From CAZJAH01 sp964544155 (GTDB lineage: Bacteria > Bacteroidota > Ignavibacteria > Kapaibacteriales > UBA2268): DNA of 64,000 nt. The stretch spans positions 22,098 to 86,097 of the forward strand of contig CAZJAH010000008.1 in the NCBI GenBank assembly GCA_964544155.1. Direction: 5' to 3'. The notes beneath the pieces are model-generated. The model had not been told where the DNA came from. It saw only the letters and a program-made list of their open reading frames with translations, and searched no databases. The stretch's first letter is position 1; every line of letters begins with the position of its first letter. The translations under genes and the position numbers were made by a program. This document shows positions 34,216 through 43,335 of the stretch, piece by piece.

Positions 34216-35556
34216 ATGAGATTAATTAACCGGACAGCGGCATTGCTGACGCTGCTTTTTATTTTCGCGTTTTCGGCCAGAGGCCTTATGGCCCAGGCCA
34301 ATCCCGTTCAATTCGTAAAGGATTCACTTGAAAACGGCCTTCAGGTAATTTATCATGTTGATAAATCAGCTCCTGTGGTTGCAACAGTTCTGCACTACCG
34401 GGTAGGATCAAAAGATGAAGATCCCTCCAGGACAGGTTTTGCTCATTTCTTTGAGCACCTGATGTTTGAAGCAACTGATGATATCCCGCGCGCTTCAATG
34501 GATAAATATGTTCAGGAAGCAGGCGGCAGCCTTAACGCGCATACCGCTTTTGATGAAACCGTTTACCAGTTCAAGCTGCCATCGAATGAAGTTAAACTGG
34601 CTCTATGGATAGAATCACAAAGAATGAGAAAACTCCATGTGAATGAAATCGGGGTAGAAACACAGCGCGGAGTGGTTAAGGAAGAAAGAAAAACCCGTGT
34701 CGATAACCAGCCCTACGGCAATTTGCTCGAAAAAATGGCGAAAGAGCTATTCAAAGGCGGATCTTATTCCTGGACTCCTATTGGATCGGAGCAGCATATT
34801 GATATCGCGGCTATTGAAGAATTTAAAGCCTTTTATAATAGTTTTTACCAGCCGAATAATGCTACTCTTGTTGTAGCCGGAGATTTTGAAATCACCGAAG
34901 TAAAGAAATATGTTAAAGATTATTTCGGCCATTACGAACGCGCGCCCGAACCGGCAAGGTCGGAATTCAAACTGCTGCCTTTAGAAAAAGAATACAGGGA
35001 AACAATCAAAGACGATAAAGCTACACTTCCGGCTGTATTTATGGGCTACAGGGGGCCCAAGCTCGGTTCGGATGATTATTACGCCATGAACCTTTTAACA
35101 GACATTATGGCAGCGGGAGAAAGCTCAAGAATGTACCGCAAACTTGTTGACGAAAAAGAACTTGCAATTCAGACGGCTGTAATTCCTTTCAGCCTGCAGC
35201 ATTCGGGTATGATATTGCTATACGGCATTCCTAATATGGGAGTAGATGTAACTAAAGTTGAAAAAGAGATGTATAAAGTTATTGACAGAATTGTTAAAGA
35301 CGGAGTCACAGACGATGAATTACAAAAAGCAAGAAATATCAAGGAAGCCCAATCGGTAGAAGGCAAAAAAAGCGTACTCAGGAAAGCTATGGACCTGGCG
35401 CAGTTCAACAGCTACTACGGCGATCCTTCGCTAATAAATAACGAGATCGACAAATATCTCCAGGTATCTAAAGAAGACCTCAAGAGGGTAGCGAAAAAAT
35501 ATTTCGATATAGATAAAAAAATTGTACTTACTTATCTGCCGTCGGAAGCTCAGTAA
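34216..35556 (+). CDS. M16 family zinc metalloprotease, catalytic partner
   Basis: A 446-residue exported M16 (pitrilysin/insulinase) peptidase. Signal peptide 1-27 (LTLLFIFAFSARGLMAQ). The inverted zinc motif HFFEH gives H77, E80 and H81, and the third ligand lies in GVVKEERKTRVDNQPYG. I start at ATG 34216, which has GGAG seven bases upstream; earlier GTG and ATG codons only add MLMELT. The next gene, 66 bases downstream, encodes an M16 chain without the zinc motif, so the two should form a heterodimer as in other bacterial M16B pairs. It probably degrades peptides in the periplasm. Confidence 0.94.
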   Translation: MRLINRTAALLTLLFIFAFSARGLMAQANPVQFVKDSLENGLQVIYHVDKSAPVVATVLHYRVGSKDEDPSRTGFAHFFEHLMFEATDDIPRASMDKYVQEAGGSLNAHTAFDETVYQFKLPSNEVKLALWIESQRMRKLHVNEIGVETQRGVVKEERKTRVDNQPYGNLLEKMAKELFKGGSYSWTPIGSEQHIDIAAIEEFKAFYNSFYQPNNATLVVAGDFEITEVKKYVKDYFGHYERAPEPARSEFKLLPLEKEYRETIKDDKATLPAVFMGYRGPKLGSDDYYAMNLLTDIMAAGESSRMYRKLVDEKELAIQTAVIPFSLQHSGMILLYGIPNMGVDVTKVEKEMYKVIDRIVKDGVTDDELQKARNIKEAQSVEGKKSVLRKAMDLAQFNSYYGDPSLINNEIDKYLQVSKEDLKRVAKKYFDIDKKIVLTYLPSEAQ

Positions 35557-35622
35557 TTATTCAGAAAAAAGCTCAGTTTTTTAAAAGAAAAGAATTATCA
35601 TAATAAATACGGACAGAAAAAA

Positions 35623-37686
35623 ATGAAAAGATTTATTTCAGTATTAACTTTATTCTTAATAATCTCCGGTGTAGCGGCTGCCCAGGATATAGACTTATCC
35701 CAAAAGCCCCAGCCCCTGCCGGAAAAAGACTTCCCTTTCCCGGCATATTCTGAAAAAGAAATGGCTAACGGCATTAAAGTGCTCTTTGTTGAAGACCATG
35801 AGCAGCCCACAGTGACTTTCAGGCTTATGATACCCGGCGGGACAAATCTGGAAGGCGATAAATCGGGATTAGCGGAAATGACTGCTTACCTCATTACTAA
35901 AGGCGCCGGTGACAGAAAAGCGCTCGATATCGCGCAAGCAATTGACGGCGTGGGAGCCAGCCTTAACACAAGCGCGGGAGAGGCAATGTTCATTTCGGCA
36001 TCCGGCCTTAAAAAGCACATGGATATAATGCTCGATGTAATGTCGGATGTACTTCTTAAACCAAAATTCCCCGAAGAGGAATTCGATAAGCTCGTAAAAC
36101 AAATGCTTACCGGCATTAAAAACGAAAAATCAGATCCTTCTCTTCTGGCAGCAAATTTATCGAAGATGGTTGTTTACGGTAAAAATCATCCCTACGGGCA
36201 AAGGCCGACAGAGAAATCGATCAACTCAATAACAAACGAAGACGTTAAGAATTTCTATAAAAATTATTTCAAACCACAGGACGCCCTTCTTGCCGTAGTA
36301 GGCGATGTTAAAGCGTCGGATATTATGCCTGTTCTCGAAGAAAAATTCGGCGCCTGGGAAGGTGATGCCCCCGAGATAAACGTACCGCCGACAAAACCTA
36401 TGGCTAAAGGCGTGTACTTTGTCGAAAGGCCCGGATCGGTGCAGTCATCGACCCTTATCGCCACCAGGACTATTCCGAGATCACACAGAGACTATGTGAG
36501 GCTCGATGTGGCTGCCGATATCATTGGTGCGGGATTCGCGGGGAGGCTTTTCAGAACTTTGAGGGAAACATATTCCTATACCTATACGCCTTTCGGTTAT
36601 CTGACTTCTGCGAAATATACCAACAGGTTCGCCTGCGGTGCTGACGTCAGAAATGATGTTACCGATTCTGCTATCGCCATAACATTAGACCAGCTAAGGC
36701 TGTTGGCTTCAGAACCACCGTCAGAAGAAGAGCTTAACAGGATCAAAAGATTTTCAGTTGGTTCATATTTGATGAATTTCGAAAGCTCGTCTTATGTAGC
36801 TTCACTTATTCAAAACGCGGAATTTCACGGCATCCCGATCACTATGATCAAAGAATATCCGAATAACCTTATGCGGATCACTCCTGCTCAGGTAAGCCAG
36901 GTGGCGCGTCAATACATGAACCCCGATGACGCTTATATTATTGTGGTCGGCGATCCTTCAGTAAAAGAAAAAATTGAAAAATTCGGCAAAGTTTATACTT
37001 ATAATCTCGACCTGGAGCCTGCTGACATGAAACTCCCCAAAGCAGGTATTGACGCGGATGAACTGATGGATAAATACATAAACGCCCTCGGCGGCAAGGA
37101 AAAGCTGGATAACATCCGGACAATTCATGGTTCGGGTAATCTCGAATTGACCTTGCAGGGCAGGCAAATACCGGGTACTTTTGAAGTAAAACAAAAGAAA
37201 GGCGGCAAACTATATCGATTTATGGATATGGGTATGATGCAGGTAACCGAGTGGGTAAACAGCGACTCTGCATGGGTTAAGCAGGGGCCAAGCGTTACGC
37301 ACCTTGATGGCGAAGACCTCGACAGCTATAAGCAGGAAGCTATGCTTTTCCGCGAATCTAAGCTGATGGAACAAGGCTATAAGCTGGAGGTAATGGGCAA
37401 AATGGACAGCAATATAGTTATGAAAGCTGTTTCTCCGGCCGGAAAAGAAATGACACTCTACTTCGGCGAAAATGACCACTTATTGAATAAAATAGAAAAA
37501 ATGGAGGATACACCCCAGGGGCCTATGGCCATTACCGTTAAATATGAGCAATACGCTGATGTAAGCGGAGTAAAACTGCCCCAGGTGATAATCCAGGAAA
37601 ATCCCCAATTCACCATTAAAATGACCGGCGAATATAAGACCGGAGTTGAATTTGAGGATTCGGCTTTTGTTCCTTCTGAAAACTAA
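35623..37686 (+). CDS. M16 family non-catalytic partner with C-terminal LolA-like extension
   Basis: A 687-residue exported protein, signal peptide 1-20. Residues 35-460 are an M16 domain in which the zinc motif is lost (GLAEMTAYLITKGAGDR where HxxEH should be), while the substrate-binding segment AGRLFRTLRETYSYTY is kept; this is the pattern of the inactive subunit in M16B heterodimers. Residues about 470-687 (DELMDKYINALGGKEKLDNI ... VKYEQYADVSGVKLPQVI) form an added domain resembling outer-membrane lipoprotein-sorting (LolA/LolB-like) beta folds. The partner protease is directly upstream. A terminator follows. Confidence 0.9.
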   Translation: MKRFISVLTLFLIISGVAAAQDIDLSQKPQPLPEKDFPFPAYSEKEMANGIKVLFVEDHEQPTVTFRLMIPGGTNLEGDKSGLAEMTAYLITKGAGDRKALDIAQAIDGVGASLNTSAGEAMFISASGLKKHMDIMLDVMSDVLLKPKFPEEEFDKLVKQMLTGIKNEKSDPSLLAANLSKMVVYGKNHPYGQRPTEKSINSITNEDVKNFYKNYFKPQDALLAVVGDVKASDIMPVLEEKFGAWEGDAPEINVPPTKPMAKGVYFVERPGSVQSSTLIATRTIPRSHRDYVRLDVAADIIGAGFAGRLFRTLRETYSYTYTPFGYLTSAKYTNRFACGADVRNDVTDSAIAITLDQLRLLASEPPSEEELNRIKRFSVGSYLMNFESSSYVASLIQNAEFHGIPITMIKEYPNNLMRITPAQVSQVARQYMNPDDAYIIVVGDPSVKEKIEKFGKVYTYNLDLEPADMKLPKAGIDADELMDKYINALGGKEKLDNIRTIHGSGNLELTLQGRQIPGTFEVKQKKGGKLYRFMDMGMMQVTEWVNSDSAWVKQGPSVTHLDGEDLDSYKQEAMLFRESKLMEQGYKLEVMGKMDSNIVMKAVSPAGKEMTLYFGENDHLLNKIEKMEDTPQGPMAITVKYEQYADVSGVKLPQVIIQENPQFTIKMTGEYKTGVEFEDSAFVPSEN

Positions 37687-37710
37687 AAATTGCCGGCTAC
37701 ACAGATATAC

Positions 37711-37744
37711 AAGGCTGTTTCAGAAATGGAGCAGCCTTTTTTTA
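37711..37744 (+). terminator. Terminator after the M16 pair
   Basis: AAGGCTG (37711-37717) pairs with CAGCCTT (37732-37738), followed by TTTTTT. Confidence 0.8.
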
Positions 37745-37917
37745 ACCGCTATTAAAAAGTTAATTGTATATAAAAATAAAATTAATTATATTTCTTTTTA
37801 GTAATAAAGATGTTTCGTTGCTTATTATGTATTGCTTTTAGTACTTTTTTTATTTAATTTCCAACAGCTAATTGCTTGTAAAAGCGTTTCTTTTAAACAG
37901 TAAACAGGCTGATCGAA

Positions 37918-38940
37918 ATGGCCAATCACCATAAGGTTCTGATTGTAGAAGACGAATTAACGAATTCAATTCTCTTAAAGAGAATACTCAATAAAGCCGG
38001 CTATACAACAGTTGTAGCTAATAACGGCGCGGAAGCCCTGCAGCATCTCGATAAAGAAAAATTCGACGCTGTACTTACCGATTGGATGATGCCCCAGGTG
38101 GACGGTATAGAACTTATCAGAAGGATGCGGGAGAACCTCGAAAAACTTCCGCTTATCATAATGATCACCGCCCTGGTATCGGAAGGCGCGAGGACTTATG
38201 CACTGGAATCCGGCGCGGATGATTACATTGCCAAGCCCATTGATGTTGAAGAGCTGCTCACACGGCTTAAAGACGGCCTTGCACGGTATGAGCAATCGCC
38301 TCCAGGTGTAGTTAAGGAAACAGTAACACGGGAACTCTCTCAGAAGCCCCCATTTGTAGGGGTAGTGATCGGTACAAGCACCGGCGGCCCGCCTACTCTT
38401 ATTGAATTATTCAAAAATGTAGATCCGGGGGGCAATGCCGCTTTCTATGTAGTTCAGCACGGGCCTCCATGGATGCTGGAGACTTTCTCGCAGCGCCTGC
38501 AAAGGGAAACCAGCTTTAAGGTAAACCTGGCGGTCAACGGCGCCGATTCCGCGCCAGGCAATATATATATAGCCCCGGGGGATAAACACCTCCGAGTAAA
38601 AGCCGGTAGTTTAAAGCTCGAATTGGATGACGGCCCTAAAGAAAACTTTGTCAAACCCTCTGCCGACCCCCTGTTCCGTACCGCCGCAGATGCTTTCGGC
38701 AAATTTACTGTGGGAGTAATACTGACAGGCTTAGGCCGTGACGGCGCTCAGGGCGCGGGCCAGATAGCTGCAGTTAAGGGCAGGGTTATTGTGCAGGATC
38801 CGGAAACGGCCGTGGCGCCATCAATGCCAAGGACTGTAATTGAATCAGGTATCGACCATAAAGTTATAAAACTCGACGAGCTCGGCAAATACCTGAATGA
38901 AACCATATTCCAGGTATCAGCAAGGCTCAAAGCCAAATAA
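37918..38940 (+). CDS. CheB-type protein: receiver domain plus methylesterase
   Basis: A 340-residue protein of the CheB layout. The receiver (1-122) has the phospho-acceptor D55 in LTDWMMPQVDG, acid pocket E11/D12 and K107 (IAKPID). The methylesterase domain (about 145-335) keeps the catalytic S154 (GTSTGGPP), H181 (VVQHGPPWM) and D275 (LTGLGRDGAQG). CheB removes methyl groups from chemoreceptors when phosphorylated by CheA. No cheA, cheR or receptor gene is in the window, so it is an orphan here; flagellins at 21-23 kb show that motility genes exist in the genome. Terminators bound the gene on both sides. Confidence 0.88.
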   Translation: MANHHKVLIVEDELTNSILLKRILNKAGYTTVVANNGAEALQHLDKEKFDAVLTDWMMPQVDGIELIRRMRENLEKLPLIIMITALVSEGARTYALESGADDYIAKPIDVEELLTRLKDGLARYEQSPPGVVKETVTRELSQKPPFVGVVIGTSTGGPPTLIELFKNVDPGGNAAFYVVQHGPPWMLETFSQRLQRETSFKVNLAVNGADSAPGNIYIAPGDKHLRVKAGSLKLELDDGPKENFVKPSADPLFRTAADAFGKFTVGVILTGLGRDGAQGAGQIAAVKGRVIVQDPETAVAPSMPRTVIESGIDHKVIKLDELGKYLNETIFQVSARLKAK

Positions 38941-38978
38941 ATATATTTAATTGTTGATCCGTATTTATACTGAGTCAT

Positions 38979-39005
38979 AATCCGTATAACTACGGATTTT
39001 TTATT
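38979..39005 (+). terminator. Terminator after the cheB-like gene
   Basis: A perfect 8-bp stem AATCCGTA / TACGGATT with loop TAAC, followed by a T run. Confidence 0.9.
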
Positions 39006-39211
39006 AGTTCAATTTTAATACTTGCTTTTCTTGTTTTCTTTTTTATAAATTACAATTGTAACTCCCCTACATTGTTTGAGTTTCCGCCTATTGAAATTAA
39101 GGTAAGCATGTCAGACTATTGTCGATATGCGCATCCTTCGTGCCGCTATTATAATGAGCGATTAGTATAAATAAGCATGAACATTTTTAATAAGGCAGGG
39201 AGAAGAAAGGC

Positions 39212-39850
39212 ATGAAGAAATTATTTTACCTATTCTCAATTGCACTATTTGTGTTATTGGGATGCTCAGATGATGACGCAACGGCAGGTGCTTCAAGCAA
39301 TAACATGTCTCTGAAGGCCGGTGAATACCAGGCTGTAATCGAAACGCAGGTGGATTACTACAAATCTAACTTTTCAGGCCAGTTAGTTTACGTTAAATCG
39401 GAAATTTATTCTTACAATGGGTCTTTATTTATCGATCCACCTGAAAAAGTTGGCACGATTTCGGAAAGCAACCCCTTTAACCTCATGATCTGTACTGAAT
39501 CATCTTCTAATAACCGTCCCGGCTGTTTCTGGTTATGGTCGGCCACCCTTGTTGACGGAGGCAGCGGGAGCGTACTGCTGCAATACTGGGATTTTGACTA
39601 CAATGCCGGAAACATCGAAGGCACTTTCATAAAAACCGGGCTTGATGAAGCTTATGCCGCTTTTAATACTATTTGGACAGAAGATGAAGAAAGTATCCCC
39701 GGATTAAAAATGGTAACTCCATACGTTTTTGCTGAAAATGAAACTGTGATGTACGGCACAATCAATAATAATTCGGCAAGTATAGTGATCGAAGGCGTTT
39801 CAACTAACGCAGTAAGAGTATTCAAAACAGTTGTGAACGCGAGCAGATAG
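39212..39850 (+). CDS. Lipoprotein of unknown function
   Basis: A 212-residue protein with a clear lipoprotein signal: MKKLFYLFSIALFVLLGC, lipid cysteine at 18, followed by an acidic stretch SDDDATAG that in Bacteroidota often acts as a surface-export signal. The mature chain is beta-rich with paired cysteines (MICTESSS, PGCFWLW) and no recognised family. The ATG has a GGAG ribosome site. It is a single gene between the cheB-like terminator and a convergent histidine kinase gene. Confidence 0.75.
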   Translation: MKKLFYLFSIALFVLLGCSDDDATAGASSNNMSLKAGEYQAVIETQVDYYKSNFSGQLVYVKSEIYSYNGSLFIDPPEKVGTISESNPFNLMICTESSSNNRPGCFWLWSATLVDGGSGSVLLQYWDFDYNAGNIEGTFIKTGLDEAYAAFNTIWTEDEESIPGLKMVTPYVFAENETVMYGTINNNSASIVIEGVSTNAVRVFKTVVNASR

Positions 39851-39882
39851 GATAATTTGGGGGCAGGTATTGCACTTGCCCC

Positions 39883-41421
39883 CTATTTTTTAGATATAGG
39901 CAGAACGAACCAAAATGTCGAGCCCTTGCCTTCATGGCTTTCAAAACCAATGCGACCGCCCAGTTTCTCGATGAATTCCTTGCACAGGTTGAGTCCCAGC
40001 CCAGTCCCCCGTTCATTATTTGTGCCCGGATTCCGGTATCCGGAGCTGATATCGAAAATAAGATTTTGTTTATTTTCCGGTATTCCGATTCCGTTATCTT
40101 CTACTGATACTTTAATTTGCCCATCGTTTTCAGTTAAGCAGGCCTCAATACTGCCGCCTTCGCGGGTGAATTTAATAGCGTTTGTGATAAGATTCCTGAT
40201 CACTGTATCGATCATATCCGGATCTGAATATATTACCAATTCAAAAGGGGTATCCGCCTTTAAGCTGATATTCTTGGAATTTGCGTGTGATTCAACAAGT
40301 TCAAAATTTTTTAAAAGAATACTAACAATATCAAACTCTTCATTGTTGATACTCATACTACCAGATTGCGTCCTTGCCCATTTAAGCAGGTTTTCCAATA
40401 GCTCATAAGAATTTTTAGCCGACTTTCTGAGTACAGATAATATCTCCTCCAGTGAATTTTTATCCAGGGTATTAAGATTTTCATCAGCGTATTCAGTTAA
40501 CTGATAAAAAGACCCTATCGGGTTTTTCAGGTCGTGAGCAAGAATTGAAAGAAATTTATCCTTTGTGCGGTTTGCCCGGCTTAGTTTTTCTTTAGATTTT
40601 ATCAGTTCGGCTTCGACTTTTTTTAATTCCGTGATATCGAATAAAATCCCGATTATACCTGCTACCTTGCCATATTGATCATTGTAAGTCGATTTGTGAA
40701 TTATCAGGTCATGCTTTGTGCCGTCGGCAAAAGACGATTTATATTCATACACCTGCAACCCGGGATTCTCAAGCAGCTCGATATCCTTGTTAAAATAAAA
40801 TATACCTTCTTCATTTGTGTAAACTTCGTTTATGGTTCTGCCGAGAATTTCATGGCGCTTTTTACCGAGCGCTTTTTCGTACGCGATATTGCAGCCCAGG
40901 TATCTGGCTTTTTTATCTTTGTAATAAAGCGGACTTGGTACGGTATCGAGCAGTACAGAGAGAAATTCGCTATGCCTTTTGATCAGGTTTTCGGCTTCTA
41001 TCTGCTTGTTGTTATTCTCAAGTGTGAGCATAACAAACTCTTCGCCTTCATATTCGAACATTGAAGCTGATACCAGGAAATGTGTTTCCCGGAGCTGGCC
41101 ATGCTTATTTACTTTAATGGCGGCGCGCTGCCTTTCGAGCCTTTTGCCTTCAAAAGCGGTATTGATTGTATTCCTTATAACGCAATTTTTGCAAAAAGGA
41201 GTTCTTCCGCAGCCGTTTGTTATCCGTGCCGCATTGATGCACCCGAGTACATCTCCGCCCTGATGCATAAGTATCATTTCCGGATTATCGGAGGCAAGCC
41301 TTGAGCCGGCGGCATTAAAATCGACTATTTGGCCCGACCTTTCGACAATGAATATCATAGCCGGCGATGAATCTATGATAGTTTTAAAAAAACTGTCCTT
41401 TCTTGTCGCGATATTACTCAT
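39883..41421 (-). CDS. PAS sensor histidine kinase with cysteine-rich first PAS domain
   Basis: A 512-residue soluble sensor kinase without membrane helices. PAS 1 (about 10-135) contains the cysteine set C61, C71, C77 and C80 in GCINAARITNGCGRTPFCKNC, a pattern seen in other PAS kinases and suggestive of metal or Fe-S binding (inference). PAS 2 spans about 150-265. The kinase core has the phospho-acceptor H296 (LAHDLKNPIGSF), an N box with NLITNAIKFT, a G1 box with DNGIGIP and GTGLGLNLCKEF. No partner receiver gene is adjacent; the nearest is the CheB-like protein, which lies across another gene. The stimulus is unknown. Confidence 0.92.
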   Translation of the reverse strand: MSNIATRKDSFFKTIIDSSPAMIFIVERSGQIVDFNAAGSRLASDNPEMILMHQGGDVLGCINAARITNGCGRTPFCKNCVIRNTINTAFEGKRLERQRAAIKVNKHGQLRETHFLVSASMFEYEGEEFVMLTLENNNKQIEAENLIKRHSEFLSVLLDTVPSPLYYKDKKARYLGCNIAYEKALGKKRHEILGRTINEVYTNEEGIFYFNKDIELLENPGLQVYEYKSSFADGTKHDLIIHKSTYNDQYGKVAGIIGILFDITELKKVEAELIKSKEKLSRANRTKDKFLSILAHDLKNPIGSFYQLTEYADENLNTLDKNSLEEILSVLRKSAKNSYELLENLLKWARTQSGSMSINNEEFDIVSILLKNFELVESHANSKNISLKADTPFELVIYSDPDMIDTVIRNLITNAIKFTREGGSIEACLTENDGQIKVSVEDNGIGIPENKQNLIFDISSGYRNPGTNNERGTGLGLNLCKEFIEKLGGRIGFESHEGKGSTFWFVLPISKK

Positions 41422-41588
41422 TACTCAATTAAATTAATAGTTTGCGTTATATAAGAAAATTATATATATTTTTTGTTAATTTCTGACTAAGACAAATTAA
41501 TTTTAAATGCAATATATCATTTAATATTTTTGTGTCATAGTTCTTTTAAAAAAAGCCTAAAAAGCTCAATAATAACATAATAAAGTAT

Positions 41589-42329
41589 ATGGGTAAAGTA
41601 AATAGAAGGGTAGAAACACCCGAAGAAAAAAACGAAAGACAGGCAAAACCTATGGGGATAACATCAGATAATACAATTAACAGCATCTTACTATCCGACA
41701 GACAAAAGAAGCTTATATCCCTCATTGATGAAAAAGACATCACTGTATGCACCGGGCCTGCGGGAACCAGTAAGACTTTTATCGACTGCTACTACGCCGT
41801 TAAAGCAATAAAGGAAAAGGGCTTTAGTAAAATTTTGCTTACCAAGCCCGTGCAGGAAGCCGGAGAAAAGCTCGGATTTCTGCCGGGCGATATTGAGCAT
41901 AAGATCGACCCGCACTACGAGAGTTTTAAGATAACACTGCAGAAATTAATGAAGAAAAAGATCCTGGATAAGCTCATCAAGGAAAACCTGATCGAATTCA
42001 GGCCGCTCGCGTATATGCGCGGCGCTACATTCGACAACACCCTCATGATACTCGATGAAGCCCAGAACGCGGATATCAGGCAGATCATGCTTTTTACTAC
42101 AAGGATGGGACGCGGGAGCAAAGTGATAATTTCCGGAGATATTCATCAATACGACATAAACCGATATCATGTGGCGCTGCCCTTCTTTCTTAAAATGATT
42201 GAAGGTATTGAAGGTATTGGGATATTCGAGTTCGGCCAGAAGGATATTGTCAGAAATCCTATCCTGATCGAAATCACTGAAAGATACGAAAAGCTTAAGG
42301 CGGAAGATATGCTTCCAAAAAATAAATAG
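41589..42329 (+). CDS. PhoH-like ATPase
   Basis: A 246-residue P-loop protein of the PhoH family. Walker A is GPAGTSKT (about 56-63), Walker B is LMILDEAQN (about 153-161), and FTTRMGRGSKVIISGDIHQYD is the family's helicase-like motif. No PIN or KH domain is fused, so it is the short PhoH form. PhoH proteins are linked to RNA metabolism and phosphate stress, but their activity is not well settled. A TATTTTTG box (41525-41532) lies 56 bases upstream and could be its promoter. Confidence 0.9.
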   Translation: MGKVNRRVETPEEKNERQAKPMGITSDNTINSILLSDRQKKLISLIDEKDITVCTGPAGTSKTFIDCYYAVKAIKEKGFSKILLTKPVQEAGEKLGFLPGDIEHKIDPHYESFKITLQKLMKKKILDKLIKENLIEFRPLAYMRGATFDNTLMILDEAQNADIRQIMLFTTRMGRGSKVIISGDIHQYDINRYHVALPFFLKMIEGIEGIGIFEFGQKDIVRNPILIEITERYEKLKAEDMLPKNK

Positions 42330-42352
42330 TTATTTATATAACTTTTTCTGAA

Positions 42353-43333
42353 TTATATAATTCTGAATTGCATATTCATCTGCCTGAATTTTTCTGTCAG
42401 ATCTTCCGGGGCGATGTTGCCTATACCGGTTTCACCGGGCTTCGCCTTTATTACCGAATATCTGTCGCTTAAGGGATAGAATTTTTTATACATTAATTTC
42501 AGGCTGTCATACATTGCCAGAACGGGAATATTAAAAGCCGCTGCCACATGAACTAAAGATGTATCGGGCGAAATAAGCAGATCTGCTCTTTTTACAAGAG
42601 AGATAACGTCATTCATGGATTCTGATTTGAATATGCTGACTCCGTTGACATGCGATTGAATTTCATGCGCTATAGCACGATCACGGTCAACTCTGTTTAA
42701 TACTATCCTTTCTTCAGGGATTTCAGCTAATTTTATAAACTCCGCCCATTTACCGGCCGGCCAAATATTTTGGGGCTTACCTGCCGAAACATTTATGACT
42801 ATAATATTTTTCGGTTTATCTAATAAGAAATTCTCAATTTTTCTTTCAGAGCTTTTTACGGGATAAAGCCGGGGCCGGGGTATTTCTTCAGGCATATCAA
42901 TGCCGAGCGGCTTAAGAGCGTTGAATATCTTCTGAACGTAGTGAAGCTCAACATTTTCTTTATCTGAGGGTATATCAATATCGAAAACATTAGTTCCTGC
43001 CGGATTAAAGCCGATTTTCTTTGAGGCTTTCGCGAACCTGCCCAAAAGCCTGCTTTCGAATGAATCGTGATCTTTAGGATCTATGTAGTAAGAATACTTT
43101 TTTTTTCTGATCTGATGGAAGGTTTTCATTATTCTGAACGGATCCTTATGGAATAGTATAAGGTGGTTGACATCGGGATTGTTCTTAAGTATGACAAAAT
43201 TATGCCTCCCCGTGATTACGTCCAGTTCCGCGTCGGGGAATTTTTTCCTAATAGCGGCGACAGCCGGTGTAAGCAAAATCATATCGCCTATCCTGCCGAG
43301 CAGGGTAATAGCTATGCTTTTAACATTTGCCAT
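42353..43333 (-). CDS. Glycosyltransferase family 9 (heptosyltransferase-like)
   Basis: A 326-residue GT9 protein. The N-terminal motif AITLLGRIGDMILLTPAVAAIR and the donor-site region ADLLISPDTSLVHVAAAFNIPVLAMY (D-T-S-x-x-H) are typical of ADP-heptose:LPS heptosyltransferases. The start at 43333 (MANVKS) is preferred, as it lies two bases after the stop of the upstream gene; the longer frame overlaps it by 49 bases. It is the last gene of the eight-gene glycan operon. The sugar it transfers is not certain. Confidence 0.88.
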   Translation of the reverse strand: MANVKSIAITLLGRIGDMILLTPAVAAIRKKFPDAELDVITGRHNFVILKNNPDVNHLILFHKDPFRIMKTFHQIRKKKYSYYIDPKDHDSFESRLLGRFAKASKKIGFNPAGTNVFDIDIPSDKENVELHYVQKIFNALKPLGIDMPEEIPRPRLYPVKSSERKIENFLLDKPKNIIVINVSAGKPQNIWPAGKWAEFIKLAEIPEERIVLNRVDRDRAIAHEIQSHVNGVSIFKSESMNDVISLVKRADLLISPDTSLVHVAAAFNIPVLAMYDSLKLMYKKFYPLSDRYSVIKAKPGETGIGNIAPEDLTEKFRQMNMQFRII

Positions 43334-43335
43334 GC

